The notes beneath the pieces were generated by a model that made no database searches, was not told the origin of the DNA, and saw only the letters and a list, made by a program, of their open reading frames with translations. A stretch of 64,000 bases of DNA, taken from NCBI GenBank assembly GCA_963070105.1, contig OY718806.1, positions 5,229,865 to 5,293,864 on the forward strand, in the 5' to 3' direction. Shown piece after piece: positions 13,595 through 26,711 of this stretch; the stretch's first letter is position 1, and every line of letters starts with the position of its first letter. The position numbers were made by a program, and so were the translations under genes. Source of the stretch: Litomosoides sigmodontis (taxonomy: Eukaryota > Nematoda > Chromadorea > Rhabditida > Onchocercidae).

Positions 13595-14069
13595 TTACAA
13601 GATGAAAGTTGTGAAATAACAAACTATGAACAGAAACATAACTGATAGGTTCGTTTGCATAGACACGATACCATTACAGTAATCATTGAAGCATTGACAG
13701 CTGACGACTCGATAGCCAAATAACGCGAACTGTTGACATATATCTGAATCTGCTATAGGCAACACTGTGCACCCTCGATACATTCCAATTATCCGATCTT
13801 CTTGGTTCTTGTAGTTGCCAACTGTAGTGGTTAATATTTATCTAGGACAGTTTGCATCAAAGTTTTTCTGAATTGCCAGTAAAAAGCTAACATTTATCAA
13901 TGCCACCGGAGTAAATTGTCGTTTTCATGCAGCCAAAAAGTCCATAAACGCAAGAAACGCTTGCTTTTAGGCAGTCGTCAGTGGTGCCGGATGAACATTC
14001 ATAGCATGTTATACCATATACATAACTAGAATACAGCAGTGCGATTTGCATTATCATGCAGCTATTCAT
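13595..14069 (-). CDS. Small secreted/GPI-anchored Ly6/uPAR-like protein
   Basis: Two exons on the minus strand: 14069-13892 and 13821-13595, joined in phase 1 by a GT-AG intron of 70 bp; 134 residues. Residues 1-19 form a hydrophobic signal peptide. The mature part opens with ITCYEC (Cys22, Cys25), as three-finger Ly6 domains do. Further cysteines follow, with SGGIDKFGNYKNQ and MYRGC (Cys77), Cys88 in DIC, and the closing CQCFNDYCNG (Cys101, 103, 108). The closing pattern is C-x-C rather than the more usual CC before the D-x-CN motif. The last ~20 residues are hydrophobic, fitting a GPI-attachment signal. The minus-strand acceptor TATTGCAG ends right before the ATG, suggesting a spliced-leader site. 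Nematodes have many Ly6-like proteins at neuronal and epidermal surfaces; which subfamily this is cannot be told here. Confidence 0.82.
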
Positions 14070-15944
14070 CTGCAATATGAAATAATGATGTTAACGGAAG
14101 TTGCTTCTTGAATTCGAATCTTACCAATTGATGCTTTGTTTATAAAACGAGTAAGGCAAGCTTAAAACAACATGATTTACGTTTGCTTTGAAGAAATTAC
14201 CTTAATGTGTTAAAAATGAAAAATCTCGCTATATGAACATCGTCCATCCTATTTCTAAGAAATATATGCTGGAAAGCTCCAACAGATTTAGCGACATAAA
14301 TAGATTATTAACCATTATTATTACTATTATTATGTTGCTACTATCATTACTACTACCGCTACTGCTACTTGAGCAGCAGTAACAATTTTCTAAGTGCTTG
14401 ACTCATAGCCATGAAAGCGCAGACATGGTTAAATGAGCTTATGTGCTCGTTTTTGTATTTTATATAATCGAAAAAAAGGACAGTTAAAAGTGAGCATTTG
14501 GTTATTTAACGGAAACGTTAAATTTTTAATAAGGTTTGAATGGTAATAACACATACTAAAAGTTAAAATGAAAGCTAGATGACTGTCAACGATGAAGAAT
14601 CAAATAAAATCATCCAAGTGGTAAAAGGATAATGGTCAACATTTGCTGTTGCACTAACCAATAAATATTGTCGCACAACACAATGTATTTATCAAAGCCT
14701 TTATTTCACGCAAACAATTTTGTATTGCTTTTTCCAAATTTAAACTGTTTGGTGTGATAGCTATGCAATACAAATACCATCATTCTGTAAGTGCTCTGAA
14801 TTGTCACATTTCAATCTGTTGCTGGCAGTACTTGCAATTCCTCCTCCTCAAGATTTTTGAATCTTCTGGATACCACCACTGACTCCAAATTGTTTGTAGT
14901 GCACAAACATCGCACTCCGAACTCAATGGACGAGAAATGACGAAAACGAGTCTAAATAAAACTGTGTTCGCAGTTTTCTTTTCCTAATTGGTACTTCTGT
15001 CTTGAAAATAATGATCTGAACTTGTTATATTTTGCATCGAGGGATAGAGAAACGAACAAGTTTTATGTCCACTGTTCCTTTGCAGTCCCCGTGATGTTGC
15101 TGAAATGTAACTGTGTTACGGATAGAATCGATCGTTTCCAGCATGCGTTGTTTGGTCAGACTTATTAACCATTGTTAGCAGGAATGCATGTCGATAATAA
15201 GCTTAATTATAAAATAACAACCTGTTTTACTTTATTGAATGACCTCACAGTAACATAGCAAACATATCACACCTGTTAAATAAATATGTCAAGTTTCCAA
15301 TTTTTTCTTTCCTTACTCCTAAAATCATTCAACTGTGTGCTGTGTGTTAATTTAGCTTGAAAATGGTAAGAACGCATCATTTGGACGGGATAAAATAGAC
15401 TAGACGCCGCCGCTAAATTCAAAAATAATAACCGGAGAGTTGAACTCGCCGCTGCACAACATATAAAGGAAGTGTTGCACAAAATATTCCCGAATACATG
15501 TTATGATTGGTTCATCAAAGATCTGTTATTTGTTACGCAAAACACTAGCAGTAATGAAATTTTTTGTTTCGTATTAATTAGTATTTGAAGGATGTGTGGC
15601 ATTGATTCATTACAAGAGAACGAATGAGCGCTACTCTTTTTCCAGCTTTATGGAGAATTCAAGTGTGAATTATTATTATTATTCACACCTGTTTTGTTTT
15701 GTAGAGCTCAGCACAGCTCGACGATGAGTTGTTATTTAGGAAGGAGGATATGTATGAGCGTGTGCGGGTGACCGTCCTCCCGCATCTATTCGTACCTGGA
15801 CGCTCTCAACTCACTCCTTTCGCCTACAGTCAATTCAGATAGGCTTAGAGTGACGGCGGGGTAGGACCTTGAAATTGGGTGCATCAGTTTCTAAAGAAAA
15901 AGCTTTTAGGAGAAGTTCGCCAGTAGCAGCAATAACTGTGGCGA

Positions 15945-15970
15945 TCACACACACACACACACACACACAA
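15945..15970. repeat. (CA)n microsatellite
   Basis: About 25 bp of CA dinucleotides. Confidence 0.95.
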
Positions 15971-16541
15971 AATGATGGAAGTTCAGTAACTAAAGCACCG
16001 AAGTGGCTGTCGCCGCTGCTCGTCGTTCCGCTCGCCTCACTTGCTCCTGTGGAGGTGAGACGACGACGGATGTGCTGAGGGGCAGAGGCAGAGGACATTT
16101 AACTGGCTCCCCACTCTCCCCCTGTGCTTCACCCAAGCTACCATCTATTACAATGCAGTAGAAGCGTTGCAAGTGCATGCCATGCACAGGTAGGTAGGTA
16201 GGTGCACGGCATGCAAACACTTTGGCAACAGTTTCCTGTGCTAAGCACCGAGCTCACAGCTGCTGTTCCGAAGGTCGCATTTACAAGCATTAAATGCAGT
16301 GCTTCGCGCTACTGACGCAAATGCAATGTCAACAATTCGTTGCATTCATTCATTCGTCTTCACTGCTATTGTTTGTTAGCATCCTAAGATGGGCAGACTT
16401 CTTTCTTCCTTTGCATCATCCATCACATGGCCTTTCTCAAGGATGTTTAGTTAAGATTGAGCACCGTGTGCGGACGCTGCTCTGCCCCACAACTCCTCTC
16501 CCACCTTTTCACAAGTAATAAGGAGAGGTTCAAAATTAATC

Positions 16542-16577
16542 GTCACTCACTCACTCACTCACTCACTCACTCACTCC
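16542..16577. repeat. (TCAC)n tetranucleotide repeat
   Basis: Eight to nine tandem copies of TCAC/CACT. Confidence 0.95.
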
Positions 16578-19500
16578 AAGCATAAAAAGGCTTGCAAACC
16601 ATACAGCACTAACAACTAGTGAAAATCCAAATCCTTATTTCACCGCAAATGTTTCCCACCTAATTTTCGCGGTTCTCGGTGAAAATGTGCAAAAGCAAGA
16701 TTACAATGTAAAGTGTGTGACTTCACAATTGCTCCACTAAAATTTATGAACTAAGGAAAATCACTTACAGCATTCAAAAAATTCGAATCAAATTCATTCC
16801 TTCTCATGCAAATATCTTCATGCTTCTCTCCTTCATCTACAATTCACTTTTCCTTTTGAAATATTAATCTTACGGAAATCTTATGTTGCTGCACCGTTTA
16901 TAAGAAAAAATATCAGTCACAGTTTATTTTTTAAAATTTATTCTGAGATCATAACTCATTCTAAAAACACACTCTAGTAGTAAAATTAGTTTACATATCC
17001 GTACTAAATGGCTGTTATTTCAGAAATGTATTTTTCACGGTTTCGAAATTTATTCTAAGGGCAAATATCAGAACGCGTCCAGTTTCAGTCGTACGGCTTG
17101 GTAAATGTTAGAAATGGTGGGATAATTCGAACAGTGACAATCGGTATCAAAAACAGAAATGAAGAAAACAAATCAAGAAGTTAATGGAAAAAACTCTCAT
17201 TGTTAGAAAGTGCACGTAGGAGCTTCACAACTAATCAATTACCACAAGTGTTTTACTTGCAAATCAAATTTCGATTCACTGATCTTTCATAGGCTATGAA
17301 TAAAATTTCTCCGTTAAATTCCTTACTTAGCAAGGTACTGTATCCAAAATTAGTTTTCATTCGAACTTGACAATGCGTGCATGTCATGGTGTATATTTAT
17401 CAACGATAGATCTCCAATTAAGTTGAAAACTAATAGATGTGGTCCTTTCAAGCAGTTAGGTTCTTTCGAGACTGCACTCTTTGTGTGACGTTCAGTAACA
17501 TTTTTTACCTATTTCTCCTCCTTAAATAAATAAAAAAGGTTTTAAAATCCATCAGAAAAAATTATGACCACACTTGAAAGAAGGCTAAATTTTGTCATAT
17601 TAATTAATACAACAGAAGCCATCGAACAAATTCCATAATTTTTATTTAAAATGAGGAAAGGTAGTACTAATAGGAAACACCTGTTGGTTGTTTCTAAATA
17701 CCGGTGCCAAAAAATTACAATGCAGTAATAAATTATCTAATCTTCGACAACTTTCTCAACAGGTTGTATTTTTCAATTGACTGCAGTTGAGGGTTCCTTG
17801 TTAAGTCTGACACTATTCTGACCTGCGTTTCAAAAGTTATATCACTTCTACTCTCCCTTTTCTGCAAGTAGTAGAAGTAGCACAGACATGTGATATGCCA
17901 TTATGTGTTCAAGTAATTTTTTGCAGTTTCCCATTCTCATTTCACATATTTCCTTAACGGCATAAGCGTAAAAAGAAAATCGGTTGAGAAAAATTGAATG
18001 GTGTGAAGCATTCCTTTCCTGAGGTGCATTAAGGTATTTCCTTTTTCACTTTCCGCGCAAAAATCCCAACAGGTCAATGAATATATATCCTCTCTCACTG
18101 GCAAAATTTGCATAAGACATTTTCAGCAGAAATTTGTGAGCGTACTATCAGGATAACAGTAGAACAGAAAGGGGAAAGGATTGTAACGAGAATGTGTGCG
18201 ATAAAAATGCATCATTTCAATTCATTTCATTTCGGAGGTCAATTTGGAAAATGACAGTGTTGCTGGTTGCTTGCCCTGGTTCCGAGCTCCAACTAACTAA
18301 CTGATCCACGAAATCTCCGGTTTCTCTTCTTCTCCTGTCCTTCCTGCTCCATTCCTCCATTCATAGATGATCACCGTTGGTCAATGTTCATTGACAGTGA
18401 CATGTAGAAACGCCCATGCATACGCACGCGACATCTAAGAGATCTGTTGGTCAGATCTTAGTGCTGGCAACGATGCCTGACGTGTTGGTAGCACAACATA
18501 GCACCGATGGAATTGAAGAATGCATGTTTATTATGTATTGTTGTCAGCAGGAGCGGTGGCGGTGCGGTGCGGTGGAATCCAGTGAATGCAGGAGCGGCGG
18601 CACCCTCGCCCATTGCTTATCATAGTTTGTTGAAAACAAATTAGGCTGCCATGCTGTCACGGGTGCTGTCAACCAGAACCCTTCTGAGAAGCACCGCATA
18701 TCTGCGCCTCCTGTGCGCACCACCAAAGCAATTCATTTGAGATAGCACTGCCTACGAGCCGTCTTACCATCATTATTTAAATTTCAAAGGAGGCAATGTT
18801 AAGGTAACATAACACTCGTTGATAAAACAAGAATTTGATGTTCATCGATCACGAGTGGTGAGATAGAGAAAGTTTCAAGATGTCCACAATTTATAGAGAA
18901 GGAATTGCACATCTTTGAACGGACATTTCCTCGACATTGTATTTTGATCCTCTAGCCGGCTCACTTCCACAGGAAAGCAATTTTCTATTCCAAACAAATA
19001 TTTAATTGAATGAAACAAAAATATTTTGCCGTCTGGAATTTATAAAAGAAAATGAATGTAACGGAATTATTATTTGGTTTGGAAAAGTGTGCAGTCAATA
19101 CTAATCACCGGAACCGTCGCTGCGTGCAGTGATTTCATAAGATATGTTGGATGAGCAAATTTCATCCTATCGTTTCATTCCAACTTTGAAAAATAACTGT
19201 TCTTAAACTTATAAACTGAAATTTTAACCGGAAATATTTGCAACAATGTATTGCTGTTGCTAGCGCATAGCAAGAAAGCGCTGCGGAAATAGATGTTTGC
19301 ATGAAAAAGTGGTGGTTACGAGTGAAACAGATCAAGGTAGTTCTGAAGTTGCCGCGTCTACTTCGGTCATGTTATTTAAATGGCAATATTATCCAAATCA
19401 CCATGAAAAGAATAGTTATGCGACAAATTCTGAGATGGAAGAAGGTAAAATGTTGCGCACGGTCGGTCACACATGTAACGACACGAAAATCAAAATGAAC

Positions 19501-20182
19501 AATTCCAGAAGTCATTTTAAAATATTATTAAAATTATTTTAATTGAAAGCCATTACATACAATCAAAGGATATTGAACAAGACAAAATTTCCCATTTATT
19601 TTTTTTTCTTTTTCCGCATTTCAAAATCTATAAATCCTTTGATAATTTACTTAATGATCCTAAATGATCACCCATTGAGTATAGAAACATTATTCGGAGG
19701 TGTTAGTAACTGTAGTATGCTGAAGTCCTTGTGAAGAATGGAACCATGTTTATTCGATAAAGTGATACTTAGTAGGCAATGGCAAAATACGAGTAATTTG
19801 AAGTATTCTGGTGGAAGTAGCATCAGAGCTATAAAATCCTTTACTTAGAATTATTAAAAAACAATTTATCTGTAGAAACGACTTTTTTTCACACTTCATC
19901 TCGTGTCCAAGGGTTTTATGAATATTTGGAGATGCTTATCAGTGAAGTTGTTATTTTGCACTATTATGAGATGCACAGAGGGTATGTATAGATGATGTGA
20001 CCTCGGTGATGGCTGTCACTCCGGGAGATTTAGTGAATGAAAGGCAAATAGGAGATAGGCTGCTGCTGGAATGGTTGGATCAATTGATGCCCGGAGCGAT
20101 GGTATTTTGGAGGAGGATTCAATTTATAGAGTGGATCACTGCTCTACACATACATACAAACATTTTAAAGAAAATTTCGGGT

Positions 20183-20246
20183 GTTGTTGCTACTACTGCT
20201 GCTGCCGTTGCTGCTACTGCTACTGCTACTACTATTGCTGCTGTTG
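20183..20246. repeat. Imperfect (CTG/CTA)n trinucleotide tract
   Basis: A compound run of GCTACT/GCTGCT/GTTGCT triplets. It is open in several frames on both strands (poly-Ala/Thr, poly-Cys/Tyr, poly-Ser/Asn), which shows that the frames are compositional. Confidence 0.85.
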
Positions 20247-21725
20247 CCGTCCTTTGTAAACTGGCGAGTAAGAAATAGGGAAGGAAAGAAGGAAGGAAGA
20301 GCAGCGGAAATACAGTGGCTGTTTAAGGTCAGCTTGTAGGTCGTCGACACCTGCTGTAATGCTCCAACGAAAGAGTCAACCTGCATTTAACCGTAGCTAC
20401 ACTACCTCTCCTTCCATCTCTCACGGATCGTCCTGATAACTCCCGATGATTCTCGATGCTTACCACATACCTTCTCGCCGCAAAACATTCCAATTTCACA
20501 CGGCTTCTCAGATTTCCAGCACGCTGCTGTCGTCACATCCAGCAACGCTCCAGCAGAGCTGTACCAAGTAGCTCGGTTATTGCTGTGACGTATGCACTAA
20601 GGAAGTAGTATATTGAGTGGAGCGGTGGAATGGGAGGTGTGCCTTCTCTCTAGCACCGGCTGTCATCATCAGACTGCGATGCTGCTCTCCTCGACATGGT
20701 CACTGACCTGCCGTTACTTAATAATATTCCTTCCTGCGCTCCTTTGCCTTTCCGTCCACATTTCTAACCGTATCTAAACATCATCGCTAGTAGCAGCTTC
20801 TTATATTTCCACGCTATCAGCCCAGTCTGTCACGAATCTTCCCTATAAGCTGCCTTGCTTTAGAATATTCTTCTTACCGTATTCGTCCCATTCAGTTGTT
20901 GCTTTGTCCTGCCGTAGTTTCCTTTCAATGTGTATTCGCATAGTTTTCAATCCAGTAACCACACATCAATTTAAAATTTATCTCTTTTCAACTTTTTAAG
21001 TGACCCATTGGTGGTGATGATATGCTGCTGTTATCTGACTTTCTTCATATTTGTTTGAGGGGATCTCCTGGAAATGTCCATTGATTGTACAGCACTTGCT
21101 AAATATACTGAGCTACAAAACGCATTGAGGTACTTAATGTGGTAAATATGCATTCTCGAATGACCTTCAAGTTACAGCGTTATCGTAATATCGCTGTGGT
21201 GCTGTTATAGCCTTTGCTATTGCTGCTTCTATTGCTGCTGAAAATCTTTTACATTTCTACGCCCTAATACTTTCCCGATTTTCCGATCTCATCATATGAC
21301 CTTGTTTGTGTTGACACTATGCTGCACATTACGTTTTGAACGTTTCGTATTTCTGGCAAGTTATGTGAGATGTAGACAGAAGTTCAAATGTTTGATTTTT
21401 AATTCATAACTTAAGGCCATTTACTTTCTCATATCGTCCTCCTGGACCACAACTCCTTTTTTACATTAAAAATCTTAAACATTCAATACAGCCAACTGCT
21501 CACAGGTTACTGTCTTTAATTATGTAACTTTTCGTAATGTTCTCGAAGTATCTTGAGGATGACAACCACTTACATCATGCTTTAATATAAATAAAACAAA
21601 GTCAAAGGGAAGGTAACAAACTAAATCGGTAAGAAACTAAAGAGCAGTGTGAGTTTCAATCCAAATATTTAGATTTGAAACCGAAGCCAGGTAATGCGCC
21701 ATATCGTGCAGTTATGAATGTTGAC

Positions 21726-21727
<2 letters not shown>

Positions 21728-21815
<88 letters not shown>

Positions 21816-21838
21816 ACATACACACACACATACACACG
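21728..21838. repeat. Long (CA)n microsatellite
   Basis: About 85 bp of pure CA dinucleotides followed by interrupted CA/TACA units. Confidence 0.97.
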
Positions 21839-23153
21839 CAGACAAATGCGTGGACATATGTGTAGGAATATATGCACGTGCATAGCCCACTTCAAAAGTA
21901 AATTTTAATAGTGCCACAAATCGGTCGGCCATTATATCTCATGCTAAATCTAACCCACTTTTACAAAACGATGGCAAAATTCCATTACACATCCATGCTG
22001 AATGCTGCTCTTGCCTTCTGCTCTTCCTCCTCTCCCTCTTCCAGTAACACGTTTCCTTTACCAATTTCATCTGCTTTCCACCCTTCTTCTATCCCTCCAG
22101 AGTACTTGATCTACTTTTCCCAATTTTTTGGATCAGATGATGACGAAGGGAAGAACTGCTTGAAATCGGTGAACCGAACTGAATAAAGAACTTCTTAAGT
22201 CCAAAAAGGACTCCATAAGAAGGCATTACTAGAAGTGTTCGGATAGCAATACACCAGCTTGCACACATCACATCGTACCATGTCGTTTCTCTCCATCAAA
22301 TGGAAAATAATAGTGCAGTTGCTCAAATTAAACTTTTGTTAGCCTGCAAACGCTAGGCAGAGGCATTTTTAAAATTTTTGAAAGCATTAGAGTTATACGA
22401 TGCGGGGTTGCGTTGAAGTGCTAAACTTAGCATTGAAATTTGGTAGATGATGTTGGGGGTGGAGGCGCAGGAAAGGAAATAGCAAGAGTGAGGGAGGCAG
22501 GAGTTTGTCAAGTGAAATGAGTCAAGTGAGTGGTGAAGTTTTATGATCAACGCATGCTCTCTGTGCCATTCTTATTCATGCTTTTCAGCACGCCTTTAAG
22601 CATATAATTGAGCTACTCCTGCAGTGCAATCCAATTACTTACTGTCCGTCAACAAAGAGGGGTGTGATGTGAGGTGAGGTGAGAAGGAGGATTGAACAAG
22701 TCGGGTAGAACAATGAATACTGTAGCTTCTCCTACGCAAGCTAATGTGATGTTTACTTTACCGTAAGCCGGCAATAATGCGCAGTGATTTGCAATGTAAG
22801 CCGAAGAGAATTAGCAGGTGAAAGAAAGGGAATGAGAGGCGCAGATCTGTCCATAGTGGCACTCGTGCCCTTTGCCACGCCACATCCGCTCACCCTTCTT
22901 CCCTTTCTGGTAGATCTTCTTCAACCGAGACACACACCACTGTCTCACCTGTTTAGCTACCCTTTATCTCTTCAGCTTCTGGCGCCTCCCGCTCTGCTCT
23001 CTCGCTATTTTCAGTTCCTGTTGGCGAAAACGTCCACCAAAGTTGAAAATGTGTCTCCTGCATCTATGCCTCTCTTTTTCTCTTCATCGTTCTGATGATT
23101 GTTTTCAGAATTCGCCACCTTTGGCCCGTGTGTCCTTGTTATCCATCGGTGTC

Positions 23154-23193
23154 GCTCTCGGTGCTGGTGCTGGTGCTGGTGCTGGTGCTGCTG
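23154..23193. repeat. (GGTGCT)n hexanucleotide repeat
   Basis: About five tandem GGTGCT units ending in GCTGCT, within a pyrimidine-rich to purine-rich transition. Confidence 0.85.
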
Positions 23194-26100
23194 TGAGGGA
23201 GGAGGGGGGACAGAGAGGGGAAGCGTAGTACCCTCTAAGTGTGTCTCATTTAGGATTCTGCCGCCTCACTGATGTCAGCTTGTCACGCAGTTAACTAACT
23301 ATTCTTTTTATCGTTTACTATTACGATCTATTATTAAGCGTACCATTACCGTCATCGGCAACGGTTACTACTGAGTCAGTTTTCTGTGCGTCATGCGCCA
23401 CTCGTGATATCCATGCTGCGTGTAAGGCATTCACCCATCATCATCTTCTCATCAATTGTGCCACTAATTGTCCTTACTTTGCTCCTTCTTTACCTTGCGA
23501 AAGAAGCTAGGATAATTAGCATTTTTAAGACCTCCTTCATCATCCACCACCATCGAAATATGAGAAGATGTGGAAGGAAAATGTTGCACAAGCTGAAAAC
23601 TTTCCAATTAGAAATTAAAGCAGCCGAAAGAGAACATTTCAGTTGAGTTATTGAAACAGAGAAAAAATTGGCGAAGTTGCAGCAAATTAGCTTTTTCAAC
23701 CCTTACTTCTTAATCTAACGATGGTGAACACTTCTTCCTGATGAAATTAATGAAACATAAAGTTGCTCATGACAGTGGAGATAGTATGAGAAAACATTAT
23801 TTTAGGTCATTGCATACAATGATCGGTAAGTTGTCTTTCTTGGACAATTGCATTTCTATTGATCCACTAAATGATTAGAGTCTTCCAAAATTTGATAGGA
23901 TTTAAGCTAAAGGCTCAAATTAACTATTAATAAAGTTCGAATCTGAGATTTTTTGCCAATCCGTCATGATTCACTTAAAATGAATTCCTGACGTGCAGTG
24001 AAATTCAGCGTTCCAAAGCATCTGACTGGAAGCAATTTTTGAAGGAGGAAACCTTTGACCATTCTCTCCTCTCTCTTTCATATTCCTGCTTTTCAACAGT
24101 GTCATCATTTCGGCAATGTCTCTCTCCATTATCGATATGAAACATTCTTCAGCTATGTTAATGCTGATTAGCTGCAGAAAGCGCACTAAGTTGTCCAGTT
24201 TATTGTCATGCGATAACGGATAGTGGAAATAGCAAGGGAACATTGCGTGAGATGGGATGGATTGATGATGAGCACCTAAGAGATCATGCATGCTAAGTGT
24301 TTGTTTCTTGCATGCTCAGCAAACGGGAAGAGAAACTGAATGTCGCTCCATGTGATCTGATCATTGTGAATGCTCTGTAATCCTATAAACCGCTTATGGT
24401 TCCTTTAGGAATCAATCACTTGTGCTGCTATCATAATCCACGAATGCCTGGCTAATTAAACAAAAAAACCTTGCTTCTCTCCTCTCTCTTTGCATTTTGG
24501 GACTCGCTTGGAAGATGATAATGAAGGAGAGGGAGAATGAGTACATATATAAGCATGCTTGATACAATACCCTCCTTCGTCACTTTTCTTTGGCGTTCTA
24601 AGTGCTCTGTGAACAATATTTCACTCCACATTGTATTCAGCAATTAATATACCTGCTTGTATATTTTGTTTTATTACCAACTGAAACATTTGATATAGCA
24701 TAATATTTCCACATATCGATTATGAAAGTTGTCCCCGAAACCGAAACAAAATTAAACTTCTGGATACCATCACTTCAGGATACCATCAGCGTCGCTCAGT
24801 TTCAATCAACGCTTTGTTTCCCCTCCGTTATTTCCGCATTATTATTATGCCTTTGGCTGCACTGTTCTGCTCCTTTGTTCTATCTAAGCATGCTTTGAAA
24901 TGATCAAAGCTAAATTGTTGATTTCATCTTGCGTCAACGACGATTTTAACTAGCATTAAATTTTAAGGCAAACTCATTTCAACACATAGTAATTGGGTTA
25001 CAAGAGGGGAAGGAGAGATAATTTAATCAAACCGCAGTAGGGACAGCATTTCGTTTTTGAAATGGGCTGCTTTACACGCACTGATTGGTTACAGTAAGGT
25101 AGCTATGTTACTGTTGCTGTTAAGTAGACATAACTCTCTCGGCAAAAGTAGCAGCAACGGTTCGGTTCACTTTGTCGTCCTTGTTCACCGTTGTCCCTGA
25201 AAATTGGTGCCTTTGTAGTGCCCGTAGTGGCAATGTCAACCCTTCTTCCCTCCTTGCTACCCCCTACCGCCTGCTGCACCCCACTTCTACCTGCTTATCT
25301 GACAGTACGCACCGCACAAATACGTCCTGACTGCGCCGGAGAAAAGATCGTTGCTGCTTGATGCGCAACTCTCAACTGCTTTCATCAATTTCTCGCAACC
25401 CATCTCATACCTTTCGAATTATGAAAAGATCTGATGACATGAATTCACTCCTATGCAGTTTATCATCTGTTGGTATGGGTGAAATCACTTTTGGTCATTT
25501 CTACATCCGTGACCTGATTATTTCTGGATGGACAAATCATCGAGCATTCCTTTCTACCGAATTCAGATACCTGCAAGAAATTTATAGTAAATTAACATAG
25601 ATCACATCGCTCACTCATTGGAAAAAGAAAATCAGAAGGAAGTTTATTGGATTAACATAATCATCTGAATAAACTATGAACAAAGATAAAATAAAAGGCC
25701 AGAGTAAACTGTGTGTGGTACGCAACGAACTGCGAGTAGTTTTTCAGCAAGTTGAAAGAATCAATGAGATTATTTCAATAGCTCTGTTGAAGTTACCGTT
25801 TCTTTTTTGTAAGACGGCTGCCAAGATAGATCCAGCAAAATATCTACTTGTCTCATTTTGATAACTCGGGAATAAATACGCTGCAAATGTTTCTACCACA
25901 GTGACAACTGTTCATGCAGAAATATTCTTAGTTCATTTTCGCACTTTCAATTCAATGTAAGTAGCCAAAGTTTGGTCGTTGCTTGTTTTGCCTTTCACTG
26001 ATAATGAAATGCAAAACAAATGAGGTGTTGCTAGAGGCGTCGTATTCAGAATGTCGGTTTCGAAACCGATTTTGCTGTTGCACAACTGGGTGGTTTCAGC

Positions 26101-26344
26101 AAATGCACTGAGCACTGACGAATTTATTGCCTTTGATGAACTGTGTCCACTGCTAGCTGCTAGCTGCTCACACTCACACTCATACTTTCTCTCTTCCTAG
26201 GATAATCTCCTCCGAGGTGTAAGCTTGTAGGGTAGCCTCTATCGTGTGAATCTAACCTGCTACACAATCCGTCACATCCTAAACAACAGTGCTTCCTCTA
26301 TTTAGCTCAAGGTCACAGTCCTTGCTGCTATAATGCAAAACCAC

Positions 26345-26570
26345 ACGGCACTCACACTCACATGCACGCACACACATACATGTGTATATGCATTTGTGTA
26401 TTATATATATATAACATATGCATATATGTATGCATGCATGTATGTATGTATGTATGTATGTATGTATATATGTATATGTTGTATTGTATATATGTGAATG
26501 TACGTATATATGAATGTATGTACGTATGCATGCATGTATGTATGTACGTATGCATGCATGCATGCAGAAG
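26345..26570. repeat. Compound (TATG/CATG/TA)n repeat region
   Basis: A 220 bp region of CA, TA, TATG and CATG units. Because the unit lacks stop codons in most frames, both strands show long His/Tyr/Ile/Cys/Met-rich open frames; these are artefacts. Confidence 0.93.
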
Positions 26571-26668
26571 GGACAGTCAAAGATGGACGACAATACATGA
26601 CGCCCACTCTCTCCACATGTTCTGGCATTCGGCCGCATGCTTTCGGTCAACCACCGACCTTCACCTAA

Positions 26669-26711
<43 letters not shown>
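26669..26711. repeat. (CTA)n microsatellite
   Basis: About 14 tandem ACT/CTA triplets. Confidence 0.95.

Noticed and set aside
21656..21932. Frames encoding poly-Thr-His and poly-Cys-Val
   Set aside because: Translation of the (CA)n tract on either strand.
23934..23951. GTTCGAATC-like string resembling a tRNA T-loop
   Set aside because: No acceptor stem, D-arm or anticodon arm can be built around it.
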